A stretch of 64,000 nucleotides of DNA from Enterococcus saigonensis (GTDB lineage Bacteria; Bacillota; Bacilli; Lactobacillales; Enterococcaceae). Made by a program: the position numbers and the translations under genes. Shown here piece after piece: positions 32,700 through 42,152 of the stretch. The DNA lies in contig NZ_AP022822.1 in assembly GCF_011397115.1 (NCBI RefSeq), forward strand, positions 2,460,001 to 2,524,000, read 5' to 3'. How positions within the stretch are numbered: position 1 is the stretch's first letter; the number at the start of each line of letters is the position of its first letter. The notes under the pieces were generated by a model. The model did not search any database. It was given only the letters and a program-made list of their open reading frames with translations, and was not told where the DNA came from.

Positions 32700-35149
32700 T
32701 CTTCCACCTCATTTCGCACAGGCGGTCTGGTATCAAAGGCATGAAGCAACTCTTCAAAAATCGGGTGAAACTGCATAACCCCTACACGACCATAGATGTC
32801 TGAAACTAAACATTGTCCATTTTCTAATTCACGTAAGCGTTTCTGATTGTTTTCATCTTCCTTGTCCACACCAAAAAATTCTAAGGTCTTTTTGATTTCC
32901 ACTAGGTCAGTGGAACGAAAGGCAAATTTCAAGCCAATATTATTCTTCATCTTTTCATCTAGTAAATCGTCCGCGTTTTGAGTAACGAAATAGACCCCTG
33001 CATTCATGGCACGTCCTGCTCGAACCAATCGCATAGATAGAGCTTTTCCTTGTGCCACTTGTAAAAAACTCCAAGCCTCATCAAGGTCAACAATTTTAAA
33101 AATGGAACGGTCAGAGTGGATAAAGTCTAAAGCAAAGGTACTAATGACAATCAGCATTGCCACACTTAATAATTCCATGGTAGTGTATTCTTCAAAAGAG
33201 CTATTGGAATCGGGTAAGACCAAATCTGCCACTTGAATAATATTGAGTTGTTTTTCCAAGCTAATGGATTGGGTGACACTGCCATCACTGAATAACAGAT
33301 GGGCAAAATCATAATCGACAAAGCTTTCGATATGGTCAGCAATACTATTGCTGATGGGCGTATCTTCTTTTCGCAATTCATCAATCACCAATAACAACCC
33401 TCGTTGTTTGCTTTGAGTTACACTCCGAATAGCTTTACGCAGGACAGGAAACTTCTCGCTATCTCGGCTGGAAATACCTGTTAAGAACGTGAGAATATCA
33501 ATGGCAAGGCTTTCTGAATCTTTCGGGAGTTTTAAAATCACATAAGGGTCAAGTAACCCTTTATTGTCGTTCTCACTCGTGAGATTAACAATATTGATTT
33601 CATGGGCAATATCAGGTAAGGTTTCTTTCCATTCACCACGTTCAGCTTTTGGGTCAACAATGGTTGCCTGTCCGCCAAAGAGTACTGAATAATAGACCAG
33701 CATATTGTTAGAGAATGATTTTCCGCCACCTAATGAACCAATAAAAGCGGACGCTAATGCATTTGTTACAGAGCCTTTAATTCCTTGACTTGCAAGGCTA
33801 GGTTGGAGATAAATATTTCTGCCTGTATCGAGATTGTAACCGACGTAAATACCAGAATTTTCACCAATCATTTGTGTAGCACCGAAACCAAGACCAGCCA
33901 AAAAATCCGACGTGACATATTGAATATAGTCATTGATATATCGCTTGCTTGAGGGAATAAATTCATTATGCAAGCCTAGCATATCGCCAAAAGGTCGTAC
34001 TAATTTGATAGACAGATCATCATAAAAATCTTTTACTTCATCACAACGTTGTTTCAGCTCGTCCAAATTCTTTGCCGATACCCGTACCACATAGCTTAGT
34101 TTGTACATAGATTCTTTGGTTTGGTCTAAATTACTTTCTAATTCATCGACAGATTCTAAAGCGTCCACCACATTAGTACTGGTTTCGTTGTCGCTTTCCC
34201 ATGCGTGGCTATCTAAATCTTTCAGTTCTTTCTTTTTATTGCGAACGGTAGATAAGGCTTTTTTATTGGCGACAATTTCAACATTCATACTGGTATCAAC
34301 GGGGAAAGTAAACTGCTGTTGCTGGTAATAAAAAATTTCACTATTAGGGAAATCCAATTCACCAACAATACTATTAATTGTAAAATACGCCACATAAGTA
34401 GTGGTATCTTCCTGTTCAATCCGTAAATAGCGTTGATTTTCTTCGATTAAACAGCGAGTGGGTTTGAGAATATCGTATTTCTTTACCAACACTTTTTTAT
34501 CTTCGTATCTTTTCGGTAAATGGTAGTCGTAGTCATCAAAAGGGACACCTGTTTGCCCGTAAAGATGTTCAATAATATAACCAAAATCATCTTTCTCCAA
34601 TTTACGAATCTGAAAGCGTCTGGATAATTTACTTTCTAACAACTGTTCCATCTTAGAAAAGCGTTCGATTTCCGCCATAGGCATAGAAACAAAATCGCCC
34701 ATTAATTTGTGATTCACACCATGAAAGAATTCCGCAAATGCTTTTTGAATTTCTTTCCCAACATTTTTTACGGATACTTCCTGTTCATTGAGGTAGAGTT
34801 TAAAACCAATAAAAAAGCGATAGTCTACTTGATTGTCACCAATCATAGAAATTAACGCTTCGGTCTGTTCATCTATTTTTTCGTAAGCTATCTCTTTTAA
34901 TCGTCCAGTGATTTCTTTTTTCGATTGTTCCTGTGTGGCTCGAATACTTGATTCGGTTGCTAGTTGCAGAGCATGAATCTTGCCATCACGATTTTGGGCA
35001 ATCAATTGACAGAAATTATCATGAACTTGAATTTTTTCATCGGAACTTAAAAAACTGTAATTATAGGGAATTAATTCATAATAAGCGAATACTTCGCCAT
35101 CATGATTAAATACGAGATTATCTTCCATATATTTAATCGGATATGCCAT
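32696..35149 (-). CDS. VirB4-like conjugation ATPase (Tn916 Orf16)
   Basis: This 817-residue motor ATPase of the transfer system has Walker A GSLGGGKSFSNN near residue 476, Walker B in FKIVDLDEAWSF, and the C-terminal YFVTQNADDLL segment. The N-terminal third is the TcpF/VirB4 interaction region. The length is within two residues of the Tn916 protein as I recall it. The start overlaps the end of the TcpE gene by 17 bp. Confidence 0.94.
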   Translation of the reverse strand: MAYPIKYMEDNLVFNHDGEVFAYYELIPYNYSFLSSDEKIQVHDNFCQLIAQNRDGKIHALQLATESSIRATQEQSKKEITGRLKEIAYEKIDEQTEALISMIGDNQVDYRFFIGFKLYLNEQEVSVKNVGKEIQKAFAEFFHGVNHKLMGDFVSMPMAEIERFSKMEQLLESKLSRRFQIRKLEKDDFGYIIEHLYGQTGVPFDDYDYHLPKRYEDKKVLVKKYDILKPTRCLIEENQRYLRIEQEDTTTYVAYFTINSIVGELDFPNSEIFYYQQQQFTFPVDTSMNVEIVANKKALSTVRNKKKELKDLDSHAWESDNETSTNVVDALESVDELESNLDQTKESMYKLSYVVRVSAKNLDELKQRCDEVKDFYDDLSIKLVRPFGDMLGLHNEFIPSSKRYINDYIQYVTSDFLAGLGFGATQMIGENSGIYVGYNLDTGRNIYLQPSLASQGIKGSVTNALASAFIGSLGGGKSFSNNMLVYYSVLFGGQATIVDPKAERGEWKETLPDIAHEINIVNLTSENDNKGLLDPYVILKLPKDSESLAIDILTFLTGISSRDSEKFPVLRKAIRSVTQSKQRGLLLVIDELRKEDTPISNSIADHIESFVDYDFAHLLFSDGSVTQSISLEKQLNIIQVADLVLPDSNSSFEEYTTMELLSVAMLIVISTFALDFIHSDRSIFKIVDLDEAWSFLQVAQGKALSMRLVRAGRAMNAGVYFVTQNADDLLDEKMKNNIGLKFAFRSTDLVEIKKTLEFFGVDKEDENNQKRLRELENGQCLVSDIYGRVGVMQFHPIFEELLHAFDTRPPVRNEVEE

Positions 35150-35528
35150 CTAGTTGTTCACTCCTTACAATCGTAATCGATTCATTCATTGTTTCTTTTT
35201 TTAATCGTATTTGTTTGCCAGCGTAGGTTACTTTAGGGCGTAGAGCATAGGTAATGATAGACTTTAGAAATCCATAGGGTTTCTTTCCGTCAAAGGTCTT
35301 TTGGCACATGAACCCAGTGAGAACAATGGGAATCCCTAAGTATTTGAGTAGTGCTCCGTCAATCAGAGAAAGTGGTGGTAAACTGCCAAAGAGTATGACG
35401 ACAAACAAAGAAACGATAAACCATGTCATTTGCGTAAAGGTAATTGGGAAAGGGAGTTGTAAATCATTAATCGCATAAATCACTTTTTCTACTGACCAAA
35501 TACTGGTGTAACTTCTTATTTTTTTCAT
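35133..35528 (-). CDS. TcpE-family conjugation membrane protein (Tn916 Orf17)
   Basis: This 131-residue protein begins MKKIRSYTSIWSVEKVIYAI and has two transmembrane segments (about residues 30-75, WFIVSLFVVILFG and a second helix). It anchors the transfer ATPase at the membrane in related systems. The ATG at 35528 has AAAGGA upstream; the longer in-frame extension lacks support. It overlaps orf16. Confidence 0.9.
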   Translation of the reverse strand: MKKIRSYTSIWSVEKVIYAINDLQLPFPITFTQMTWFIVSLFVVILFGSLPPLSLIDGALLKYLGIPIVLTGFMCQKTFDGKKPYGFLKSIITYALRPKVTYAGKQIRLKKETMNESITIVRSEQLDGISD

Positions 35529-35599
35529 GTCTTCACGTCCTTTCCGTAAAAATAGAAAAAGAACAATCAAAATAGGTGATTGCTCTTTCAATGCTTTAA

Positions 35600-36238
35600 C
35601 TATTCAATTTTATTTTTTGTCCATTTTGCAATAATACCTTCATCAGTTTCTTCATCATCTGGATTCATTGAATATCTGAAACTTAAATTGGTATCTGACC
35701 CTAATCGTTCATATAAGCTGGGTCTATACAATCTCGTTTTATTGTCATTAAAAGGACTTCGTTTTCCCAGCTCACCATTTCCCTTTAAAGGATTTCTTCT
35801 AACTGAAAAACAATATTTTTTTCTGGGATCTTCTGAATCACTTTGACTTAATGAGAAACACATGGCTTCTTTTTGGTCTTCATTTTTCTTCTCACTAACT
35901 TCTGTCGGAATAAATCGAGCAAGAGTTTGGCTAAATTGAAATAAAACATCTCCCAAGTTACTACTGTATTCGATACCAAAATATTCTCTTATTGTTTTCG
36001 TGTCTGTATATAATTTTACCGAATTAGCATAGACAGCTAGCATATCTGAAAAATCGTTTTCCTTTAAAAATTCTAGTTTTAACAGAGCATATTCTGGAAC
36101 TTTTTCCTCTTTTTCAAATAGCTTAACAAGTACAATATAATTTTGCTGTTTGTAACGAAAGTAAAAGGAATCTATCACCCAGCCTTTATCTTTCATGTCT
36201 AGTTTTAATAGTTTAAGATTTTCAAATACATTTACCAT
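35600..36238 (-). CDS. DUF6037-like protein of unknown function
   Basis: This 212-residue soluble protein begins MVNVFENLKLLKLDMKDKGW and contains FRYKQQNYIVLVKLFEKEEK and a polar C-terminal region with RRNPLKGNGELGKRSPFND. I tentatively place it in DUF6037 from memory. GAGAGG lies eight bases before the ATG. It is inserted between ardA and the TcpE gene, a position without a counterpart in Tn916. A defence or anti-defence role is suggested only by its neighbours. Confidence 0.6.
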   Translation of the reverse strand: MVNVFENLKLLKLDMKDKGWVIDSFYFRYKQQNYIVLVKLFEKEEKVPEYALLKLEFLKENDFSDMLAVYANSVKLYTDTKTIREYFGIEYSSNLGDVLFQFSQTLARFIPTEVSEKKNEDQKEAMCFSLSQSDSEDPRKKYCFSVRRNPLKGNGELGKRSPFNDNKTRLYRPSLYERLGSDTNLSFRYSMNPDDEETDEGIIAKWTKNKIE

Positions 36239-36293
36239 AATTTATACCTCTCCGTGCTATTTATTAATTTAATTATAACACGGATTGTTAAAC

Positions 36294-36794
36294 TTACTGA
36301 CAATATTCAAATACCCCATGAGAGGTAACTAGGTAATTACCCTCTATTTCCATATCACGTCCCAAAGATTGGTAGTCAATATAATTTTGTAAATTGGAAG
36401 GGACTTCACCAAGCTGTCCTGTTTCTTCCACGTAATAACGGGCGACATCTTCCATCGAATCACAATCACTATAACAATGAATATCCTCTTTGTTTTCCAG
36501 TAATTCTTCCAAGCTACTAAACCACATGCCTTGAATTTCTTTGAGTTCATTATAAATAGGTGTACCTTCGATTTCTTGAATGGCTTCACATAGACGGTTG
36601 ATTTCACTAATCGGCGTGTATTCGTCCACATCAAAAGGAAGCTCAAAATCATGTATTGCATATTCTTCGTAGTCCTCATTTAAACCGATTCTTTCTGCCA
36701 TTTCTTCCTCATCAATTGGTGGAGTAAACCATGCTCCGACTAATTCACCTTCATTATACCGTCCTAAATTTGCCACATAGACTTTCATTTCCAA
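36294..36794 (-). CDS. ardA: Antirestriction protein ArdA (Tn916 Orf18)
   Basis: This 166-residue, very acidic protein mimics about 42 bp of bent B-form DNA and blocks type I restriction enzymes. The start MKVYVANLGRYNEGELVGAW and the ArdA pattern (GLNEDYEEYAIHDFELPFD) are clear. In Tn916 it protects the single strand once it becomes double-stranded in a new host. It lies between the DUF6037-like and Abi_C genes. Confidence 0.96.
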   Translation of the reverse strand: MEMKVYVANLGRYNEGELVGAWFTPPIDEEEMAERIGLNEDYEEYAIHDFELPFDVDEYTPISEINRLCEAIQEIEGTPIYNELKEIQGMWFSSLEELLENKEDIHCYSDCDSMEDVARYYVEETGQLGEVPSNLQNYIDYQSLGRDMEIEGNYLVTSHGVFEYCQ

Positions 36795-36854
36795 TTCTTA
36801 TCACATCCTTTTTATAAAAATAGTCATAAAAAAAGTAGCAATCAGTTAATGACG

Positions 36855-37616
36855 CTACTTATCAAGGTATCCGCTAATATAATCTGTAACTGTACTTGAA
36901 ATACCTATTATTAGTTTTGCTTCTCTCTTTCCAATAATATTTGTATTAGGGTGTGCAAGTGAATGCCTATTTCTTGCTTCATTAAGAGAGCTAATCATTC
37001 CATTTGATGACCTTATCGTTGTCTTCACTATATCAGCAAGTTCAGTAGGTTGAATTTCTTTTTCAATTAATTGTTGTATCCTACTATATAATTTAGATAG
37101 ATTTTCGTCTCTAGGAACTGTAATTTCATATTTTTTTAGTATTTCAATTAAATATCCATGAAAAGCAGTGTGAACTCTGTCAAAGGCACGTTGATATTCA
37201 CCATTACTCATAAAAGACTCAGCGTCTTCAATAGCTTGTGAAACCACATCACTAATTTTCAACTGACTAAAGTTAATTACTTCGTAATTCTCTGGAAGTG
37301 GTACTAAAATAGTATCCACTAATACATTATCACCTTGTTTATCATATATGGAGCTTGCTGTCTGGGTAATCAAATCTTTATGACTTTCAAAAAAGTCTAA
37401 ATCATCAAAAGGAACTCTTATTTTAAGATATGTGCAAAGCGTATTCCAGCCCTTTTTATATCCTTTATAATAAGTAAAATCGTCAGTCTCATCTAAAGTT
37501 ACCTCTGATATTTTCATTTTAGAAACAATCTCGTTACCTCCTTCATAATAATTTGAAGAGCTCTTTCTTTCTAATGTTTTAATTAAAAGAGATTTAAATT
37601 GATCATTTGTAAACAT
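36855..37616 (-). CDS. Abortive infection C-terminal domain protein (Abi_C)
   Basis: This 253-residue protein carries an Abi_C domain at about residues 135-250: a helical region with AFDRVHTAFHGYLIEILKK, then RSSNGMISSLNEARNRHSLA and ISSTVTDYISGYL. The RN-x3-AH-like element recalls HEPN-type RNases, but I do not see a clear R-x4-6-H motif set. The N-terminal 130 residues are unassigned. The ATG at 37616 is nine bases after AAAGGA; two earlier ATGs are too close to that site. It sits between orf19 and ardA and is probably an anti-phage cargo gene. Confidence 0.72.
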   Translation of the reverse strand: MFTNDQFKSLLIKTLERKSSSNYYEGGNEIVSKMKISEVTLDETDDFTYYKGYKKGWNTLCTYLKIRVPFDDLDFFESHKDLITQTASSIYDKQGDNVLVDTILVPLPENYEVINFSQLKISDVVSQAIEDAESFMSNGEYQRAFDRVHTAFHGYLIEILKKYEITVPRDENLSKLYSRIQQLIEKEIQPTELADIVKTTIRSSNGMISSLNEARNRHSLAHPNTNIIGKREAKLIIGISSTVTDYISGYLDK

Positions 37617-37675
37617 ATTCATAAATCCTTTCATAACAAAATATATACTTCCTATTTTATCATGAAAAATATCTG

Positions 37676-37897
37676 TTAAGCACCAATGATTCGGTTAAAT
37701 AAGTTTAATAACACATCTTTCACGCCAGCTGCATTGAACACAAGTCCGACGGCGATTAGAGCAATAATCAAGAAGCCAATGAGTTTTGAAAATTCTCGTT
37801 TAAAACCTAAAAACAGTCCAATGACAACAATCGCTAACAATACCAATGACTGTGCATTATCCAAGAACCAGTTGTACAAATTCTGCCCAAAATTCAT
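37676..37897 (-). CDS. Small membrane protein (Tn916 Orf19)
   Basis: This 73-residue protein begins MNFGQNLYNWFLDNAQSLVL and matches Tn916 Orf19. It has two hydrophobic segments (about residues 15-32 and 38-58) and is thought to be a pilin-like or channel component. Its start overlaps the stop of the next upstream gene by 4 bp. Confidence 0.9.
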   Translation of the reverse strand: MNFGQNLYNWFLDNAQSLVLLAIVVIGLFLGFKREFSKLIGFLIIALIAVGLVFNAAGVKDVLLNLFNRIIGA

Positions 37898-38184
37898 GTG
37901 ATTGTCCTCCTTTCCTTAAGATATTTTTCTCGATAATAGATATAGCTTTTTACACGCCTTAATAATTGAAAAGGGGTTAAATGCTCTCCATAGACGGTTA
38001 CTCGATTGGTATAATTATTATAAAATCTCACCTTGTAAAAATCATAGGTATAGATGGTATCACCAGCTTGCCGTTTTCCCTCAATAATGAGAGACGTATA
38101 TTTCCCTGTATTTTGTATATACGCTTGAAACTCAATGCCACACTGAAACCCTAACTTCTTTAATTCTTTTGTTAAAAGGCTCAT
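37894..38184 (-). CDS. Small protein between relaxase and orf19
   Basis: This 96-residue basic protein (GKYTSLIIEGKRQAGDTIY, YGEHLTPFQLLRRVKSYIYY) is not assigned to a family. It overlaps the relaxase stop by 4 bp and orf19 by 4 bp, so it is part of the conjugation operon. It may help the relaxosome. Confidence 0.75.
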   Translation of the reverse strand: MSLLTKELKKLGFQCGIEFQAYIQNTGKYTSLIIEGKRQAGDTIYTYDFYKVRFYNNYTNRVTVYGEHLTPFQLLRRVKSYIYYREKYLKERRTIT

Positions 38185-39365
38185 GTAATCAAATCCTCCA
38201 TGGCTAGATGTTGTTGTTCAATTAATTTCTCATGTTTTTCTGTCAGTTTGGCTTCCTGAATCATGGTGGAGATAATGGTTGTACCGTTGAGAACATCTAA
38301 AATGCTTGCGATTTTTAATGTAGGGGCGACTTGATGATGTAACCAGTTCAATGTTCGTTCAAAAGAATAAGGCTCTGGCTGTGTGGTTAGGCGTAATGCT
38401 CCACGATTTTTACCGATAAACCATTCCCAACGTTCATTAGTTTTCCAATCACTCCGACGTTTAGTGTCGTCTTTATCTGCAAAGCGGATATAGCGATTGA
38501 TAATTTCAAAGGCTGTTTTTTCCGCCTGTTGATGTGCCAATAAATCTTTCATGGCTTGGGTGGCTCGGTCATTTTTTAACCGAATTTCAAACCGATTCTT
38601 TACTTCTGCGTCTTCTAAGGGAACATCATTTTTCACGTATTGCTCATAATCTTTCTCATATATACAGAAATAGACTTCACTTTTTAATGAGCCAATATAA
38701 AGTGTGTTTCCCATGTATGGTTTTTCATCACGGTGAACCAATTCACCACTGCGATAATTTTTAAAGCTTCGAAAGACGGAAATGCATTCTTCCTGTTTAC
38801 ATTTCTTTGCCAAATCTGGAATATTCAAAATCCCTGTTTTATCGTTGATAGCTAAATCCAAGCGTTTGAAAATACCTTTATGTTCCATGCAATCTTGAAA
38901 GAAATCATACCAGCTCCGATGTTGAGCCAATAGAAAGTTTTCAAATTGCCGACAGCCTTTTCCTTTCAGTTCTAATAAAACACCTTTACTTACATCATGA
39001 GAGACTAGGACAACAATATCACCGAAACGATAGTGTTCGGGATAAGAATAATAGCCAAAGTCTTCGTGTAGCATATAATCCATATTCAAACGTAAAACCT
39101 CACCGATAATTTGAGCCACATCATTGGTAGGGAATCGAATCCGTACATAGTCGAATAACATCTCCAATGGGTTATCGGGATTGAAGCGTTCCAAAGCGTT
39201 CAGTAAATCTTCTTTCACCTGTTGAGTAGGGACTGCCTTGCCTGTTTCAATATCCGATAGGTAAGGTCTGGTAATATGAGAAGCAACCGCCAGTTTATTT
39301 TGAGAAACGCCATAAGCCAGTCGCTTTTCTTTCAATTCCTTAATCCAAATTTTTTCGTTTTCCAT
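38181..39365 (-). CDS. MobT-type relaxase (Tn916 Orf20)
   Basis: This 394-residue protein has an N-terminal XRE helix-turn-helix (KRLAYGVSQNKLAVASHITR, YLSDIETGK) followed by a rolling-circle Rep-like relaxase domain (FKRLDLAINDKTGILN, VKNRFEIRLKND). In Tn916 Orf20 nicks oriT with help from the integrase. The ATG at 39365 is seven bases after GGAGG; the TTG at 39371 lies inside that spacing. It abuts oriT. Confidence 0.93.
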   Translation of the reverse strand: MENEKIWIKELKEKRLAYGVSQNKLAVASHITRPYLSDIETGKAVPTQQVKEDLLNALERFNPDNPLEMLFDYVRIRFPTNDVAQIIGEVLRLNMDYMLHEDFGYYSYPEHYRFGDIVVLVSHDVSKGVLLELKGKGCRQFENFLLAQHRSWYDFFQDCMEHKGIFKRLDLAINDKTGILNIPDLAKKCKQEECISVFRSFKNYRSGELVHRDEKPYMGNTLYIGSLKSEVYFCIYEKDYEQYVKNDVPLEDAEVKNRFEIRLKNDRATQAMKDLLAHQQAEKTAFEIINRYIRFADKDDTKRRSDWKTNERWEWFIGKNRGALRLTTQPEPYSFERTLNWLHHQVAPTLKIASILDVLNGTTIISTMIQEAKLTEKHEKLIEQQHLAMEDLIT

Positions 39366-39371
39366 TCGCAA

Positions 39372-39546
39372 ACCTCCAATCTAAAAAAGATGTAAACTAT
39401 GACCCTTGAGTTTACACCTTTCATATTTTCCGCAATCCTTTGTACCATCAACATTGGTTGATGAGAATTGCCTGTTTTCAGTTGTATTTGTGCCCCCCTG
39501 TTAGATAGAGGGGGCTAAAGGATTGGCGTGGCTAACGCCACACCAA
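39372..39546. other. Origin of transfer (oriT) region
   Basis: This non-coding stretch between the orf20 and orf21 homologues is where oriT of Tn916 lies. Two inverted repeats are seen: CCCCCT and AGGGGG (39494-39499 and 39509-39514), and GATTGG-C-GTGGC with GCCAC-A-CCAATC (39521-39548, loop TAAC). The second touches the orf21 stop codon. The nick position is not identified. Confidence 0.75.
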
Positions 39547-40950
39547 TCAAAGCAAGTCTGAACCTGTACCTTTCACTTCGTGCGGTACAGGCTCAGATTG
39601 CTTTTTTTGAATGACTTTTCCTATTTCTCCTAAGAAATCGTACCTTTTTGGTACAAGGGGTGTATAAAACTCACTAATCACACTTTTTCCTGTATCCACG
39701 TAACCTCTTCCCTTGATGGGTTTTAAGAAAAATTGTTTTTGTGTATCGCTTCCGAACATCATACCAAAGCCCATTTCAGACATACGACCCAAAGCCACAC
39801 GGAAGTTAAAGTTGTCCCGAATCCCATCACTAAAATATTTTGCGTCTGGACGTTGACAGGCAAGAATTAAAAAGAAGCCTGCTTGTCGTCCTAACATTAC
39901 AATTTGTTTGAGTTTATGAATAACGGTGGTACTTTCACGACCTAGCATATCCATCATTGCCACATATTCATCAAAAATAAGAAAATTGGCAGACAAACCA
40001 AGATAAGCATAATTTTCTCCTGTTTTATAGTTAGGGTGTTGTTTCATGGTTTCACTGCGATCAATCATATCTTCGTAAAATTGATTGATACATGCCAACA
40101 TATCTTCTTTACGGTAATAGACATTATTCATGACCGCCCCTAAGTCTGCCAAATCAGCATTTTTAGGGTCAAGAATATAAAGCTTTGCATTTGTATGCAG
40201 GAGAGATTCAATCAATGTGAGAATAAAATAGGATTTTCCACTACCAGTGCCCCCAGCAATTAACATGTGAGGGAGAGAATCGAACTCCCAATAGACCGAT
40301 TCCATCAATTTGACACGTCCATCTTGAGCTACCACGTCTTCAATGCCAATTCGATTGCCAATAGTATCATAAAGTAGGACATACTCTACATAAGAATCTT
40401 TCAACGTTTTTTCCACTAATTCACAATACAATCCTGTTTCTAGTTTGTTTTCTAGGTGCAAAAGCTGATCTTGATATTTCCCTAAGGTGATTTCTACATG
40501 AATATGGATTAGTCCATCTTTCATTCGATAATATATTTTAGGAAAATGGCGGATTCGTTGTTTGGTTTTCTTGCTGGGTAAATCTTTAAAGAATCCCTCT
40601 GATTGAGTTTCTTCGGCTTCATACCAATGATTTTCTAAAATCATACGAGCTAACTTTTGACGGTGCTCTAACTGTTTTATAGAATCTATACGATAGTGAT
40701 AATAAAGCCAGCTGATAAGTCCGCATACAAAAAGAGCAGTGAGAATACTGCTCCAAAAGTATGGCGTATGAAGTTGATAGAAAAATGTATCTAACTGAAC
40801 TGCTTGCCAGTTCACCGATTGTAACGCTCTCCAATGAAAAGGGAGTAGGACGACTAGAAAAACTACCAGCAATGAAATTAGTACAAAATGATAGACCAAG
40901 TGCTTATCGTTGGCTTTGATTCGCTCTCCTCTGTCATGAAGCAATGGCAT
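39547..40950 (-). CDS. FtsK/SpoIIIE-type coupling protein (Tn916 Orf21)
   Basis: This 467-residue DNA-translocating ATPase delivers the element to the transfer channel. Two transmembrane helices (about residues 25-45 and 70-90) precede an ATPase domain with Walker A AGGTGSGKS and Walker B FLIFDEYVA. The ATG at 40950 is six bases after AAAGGAGG; the GTG at 40968 precedes it. It lies between oriT and the Mom-like gene. Confidence 0.95.
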   Translation of the reverse strand: MPLLHDRGERIKANDKHLVYHFVLISLLVVFLVVLLPFHWRALQSVNWQAVQLDTFFYQLHTPYFWSSILTALFVCGLISWLYYHYRIDSIKQLEHRQKLARMILENHWYEAEETQSEGFFKDLPSKKTKQRIRHFPKIYYRMKDGLIHIHVEITLGKYQDQLLHLENKLETGLYCELVEKTLKDSYVEYVLLYDTIGNRIGIEDVVAQDGRVKLMESVYWEFDSLPHMLIAGGTGSGKSYFILTLIESLLHTNAKLYILDPKNADLADLGAVMNNVYYRKEDMLACINQFYEDMIDRSETMKQHPNYKTGENYAYLGLSANFLIFDEYVAMMDMLGRESTTVIHKLKQIVMLGRQAGFFLILACQRPDAKYFSDGIRDNFNFRVALGRMSEMGFGMMFGSDTQKQFFLKPIKGRGYVDTGKSVISEFYTPLVPKRYDFLGEIGKVIQKKQSEPVPHEVKGTGSDLL

Positions 40951-40971
40951 AAAAATCCTCCTTTCCACCTA

Positions 40972-41745
40972 TCAAAATAATTGTGTATTGTAGATACGAG
41001 CCTGTTTATCAAAAGTTGGTTGAGAAATGGCTTCATATTTCTGATAAGCGATTCGCTTTTCAAAGCGTAAATTTTTTTCTTTCGGATAATAATGACGTCG
41101 ATAGAGAGTGTGTCCTAACAGTTTTTTCGCTTCTTTTGTCAACGGATAGAGATAGCGAAACATGCGTCCATTGATTTTCTCAATCCCTTTGTATTCGCAA
41201 AATGCCTGGGAAAGCCAATGCTTTTTCTCTACCTGTTCAAAGCGAGCATTTTCCTCTAATAAAAGGCGAGCACTTCGAGGGTGTATCTTTTCCCATGACT
41301 GCTTATCACGATAGACACTTGTCTTGAAATACCCGCAGTAAAAGAAGTTGGACGCTTGATAGACATAGCCACATTTTCCCTCAATTCCATCTGCCAGTGT
41401 ATATAAAAAATGACAGTCCGTATGTTCTTTCAACCACTTAATTAGAGCTGAAAGAGCTTGACTGCCAAAATAATTGGTTTGATTCATTTCTGGAAGAAAA
41501 CACATCTTTCCAATTTCTAAATAATCTGTGGTTTGAAGGGAACTGTCGGGAAAGAGTTTGCGTATGGTTTGTAGGGGTTGCGTACCCCAGCCTAATTCCA
41601 CAACGCCTAATAATTTTTCTTCTGAAAAAATCCCTAGAAAGTATTTACACAATCTAGGGAGTATCTTTGAATAATGGTATTGCCGAATAAAAGAAATGGC
41701 TTCATCTTTCGGAATTTCTTTCAAAATCAATGGTGTGTTTGTCAT
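40972..41745 (-). CDS. Mom-like DNA modification protein
   Basis: This 257-residue protein resembles the Mom family, which in phage Mu adds a methylcarbamoyl group to adenine and so blocks many restriction enzymes. It has a GNAT-like core: EAISFIRQYHYSKILPRL near residue 17, LLGVVELGWGTQPLQ, and LKEHTDCHFLYTLADGIEGK. The assignment is from recognition, not a search. The ATG at 41745 lies six bases after AGGTG. It sits in the conjugation operon between orf22 and orf21, so it is expressed with transfer genes. Tn916 has no counterpart here. Confidence 0.65.
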   Translation of the reverse strand: MTNTPLILKEIPKDEAISFIRQYHYSKILPRLCKYFLGIFSEEKLLGVVELGWGTQPLQTIRKLFPDSSLQTTDYLEIGKMCFLPEMNQTNYFGSQALSALIKWLKEHTDCHFLYTLADGIEGKCGYVYQASNFFYCGYFKTSVYRDKQSWEKIHPRSARLLLEENARFEQVEKKHWLSQAFCEYKGIEKINGRMFRYLYPLTKEAKKLLGHTLYRRHYYPKEKNLRFEKRIAYQKYEAISQPTFDKQARIYNTQLF

Positions 41746-41754
41746 AAGCAACAC

Positions 41755-42132
41755 CTATTTTTCACTTTCGGACGCTTCTTTTTTATATTTCTGATGAGGT
41801 TTTGTCTGTCCTTTTAATACAAGATCGTCTGCTTTCACGTACCAATCAACGTCTGCCCCTCGAAAAGTAGCCGTCGCTACGGTATCTGCCACAGGATTGA
41901 TTAATTCCACTTCTGCGTTGTAGTCAAATTCTTTCAAAGGAACAGAAGCGGGGATACTGACTTGTATCATGCGTCCTTGTCCTTTTGATTTTAAGTCATA
42001 GGTACGTTCTTTAATTTCTTCGGAAACCGTACCATCTTCATTCTGGATACGAACCTCACGACGCAAGGCGGAAAATTTCAATGTGCCAAATGTCTGGTCT
42101 TTTTCAATCACAATACCTTCTGCTAATCTCAT
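41755..42132 (-). CDS. DUF961-family protein (Tn916 Orf22)
   Basis: This 125-residue protein of the DUF961 family begins MRLAEGIVIEKDQTFGTLKF, with the ending KPHQKYKKEASESEK. It and Orf23 are an accessory pair found in almost all Tn916-like elements, with unresolved function in conjugation. It lies 20 bp after orf23. Confidence 0.9.
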   Translation of the reverse strand: MRLAEGIVIEKDQTFGTLKFSALRREVRIQNEDGTVSEEIKERTYDLKSKGQGRMIQVSIPASVPLKEFDYNAEVELINPVADTVATATFRGADVDWYVKADDLVLKGQTKPHQKYKKEASESEK

Positions 42133-42152
42133 ATTTTTTCACCTTTCCTTTC

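Noticed and set aside
34101..34328. Opposite-strand frame inside the VirB4-like ATPase gene
   Set aside because: It lies wholly within a well-supported gene and has no independent support.
39521..39548. Hairpin at the orf21 stop codon as an ordinary terminator
   Set aside because: There is no T-run and it lies in the expected oriT region, so it is listed with oriT.
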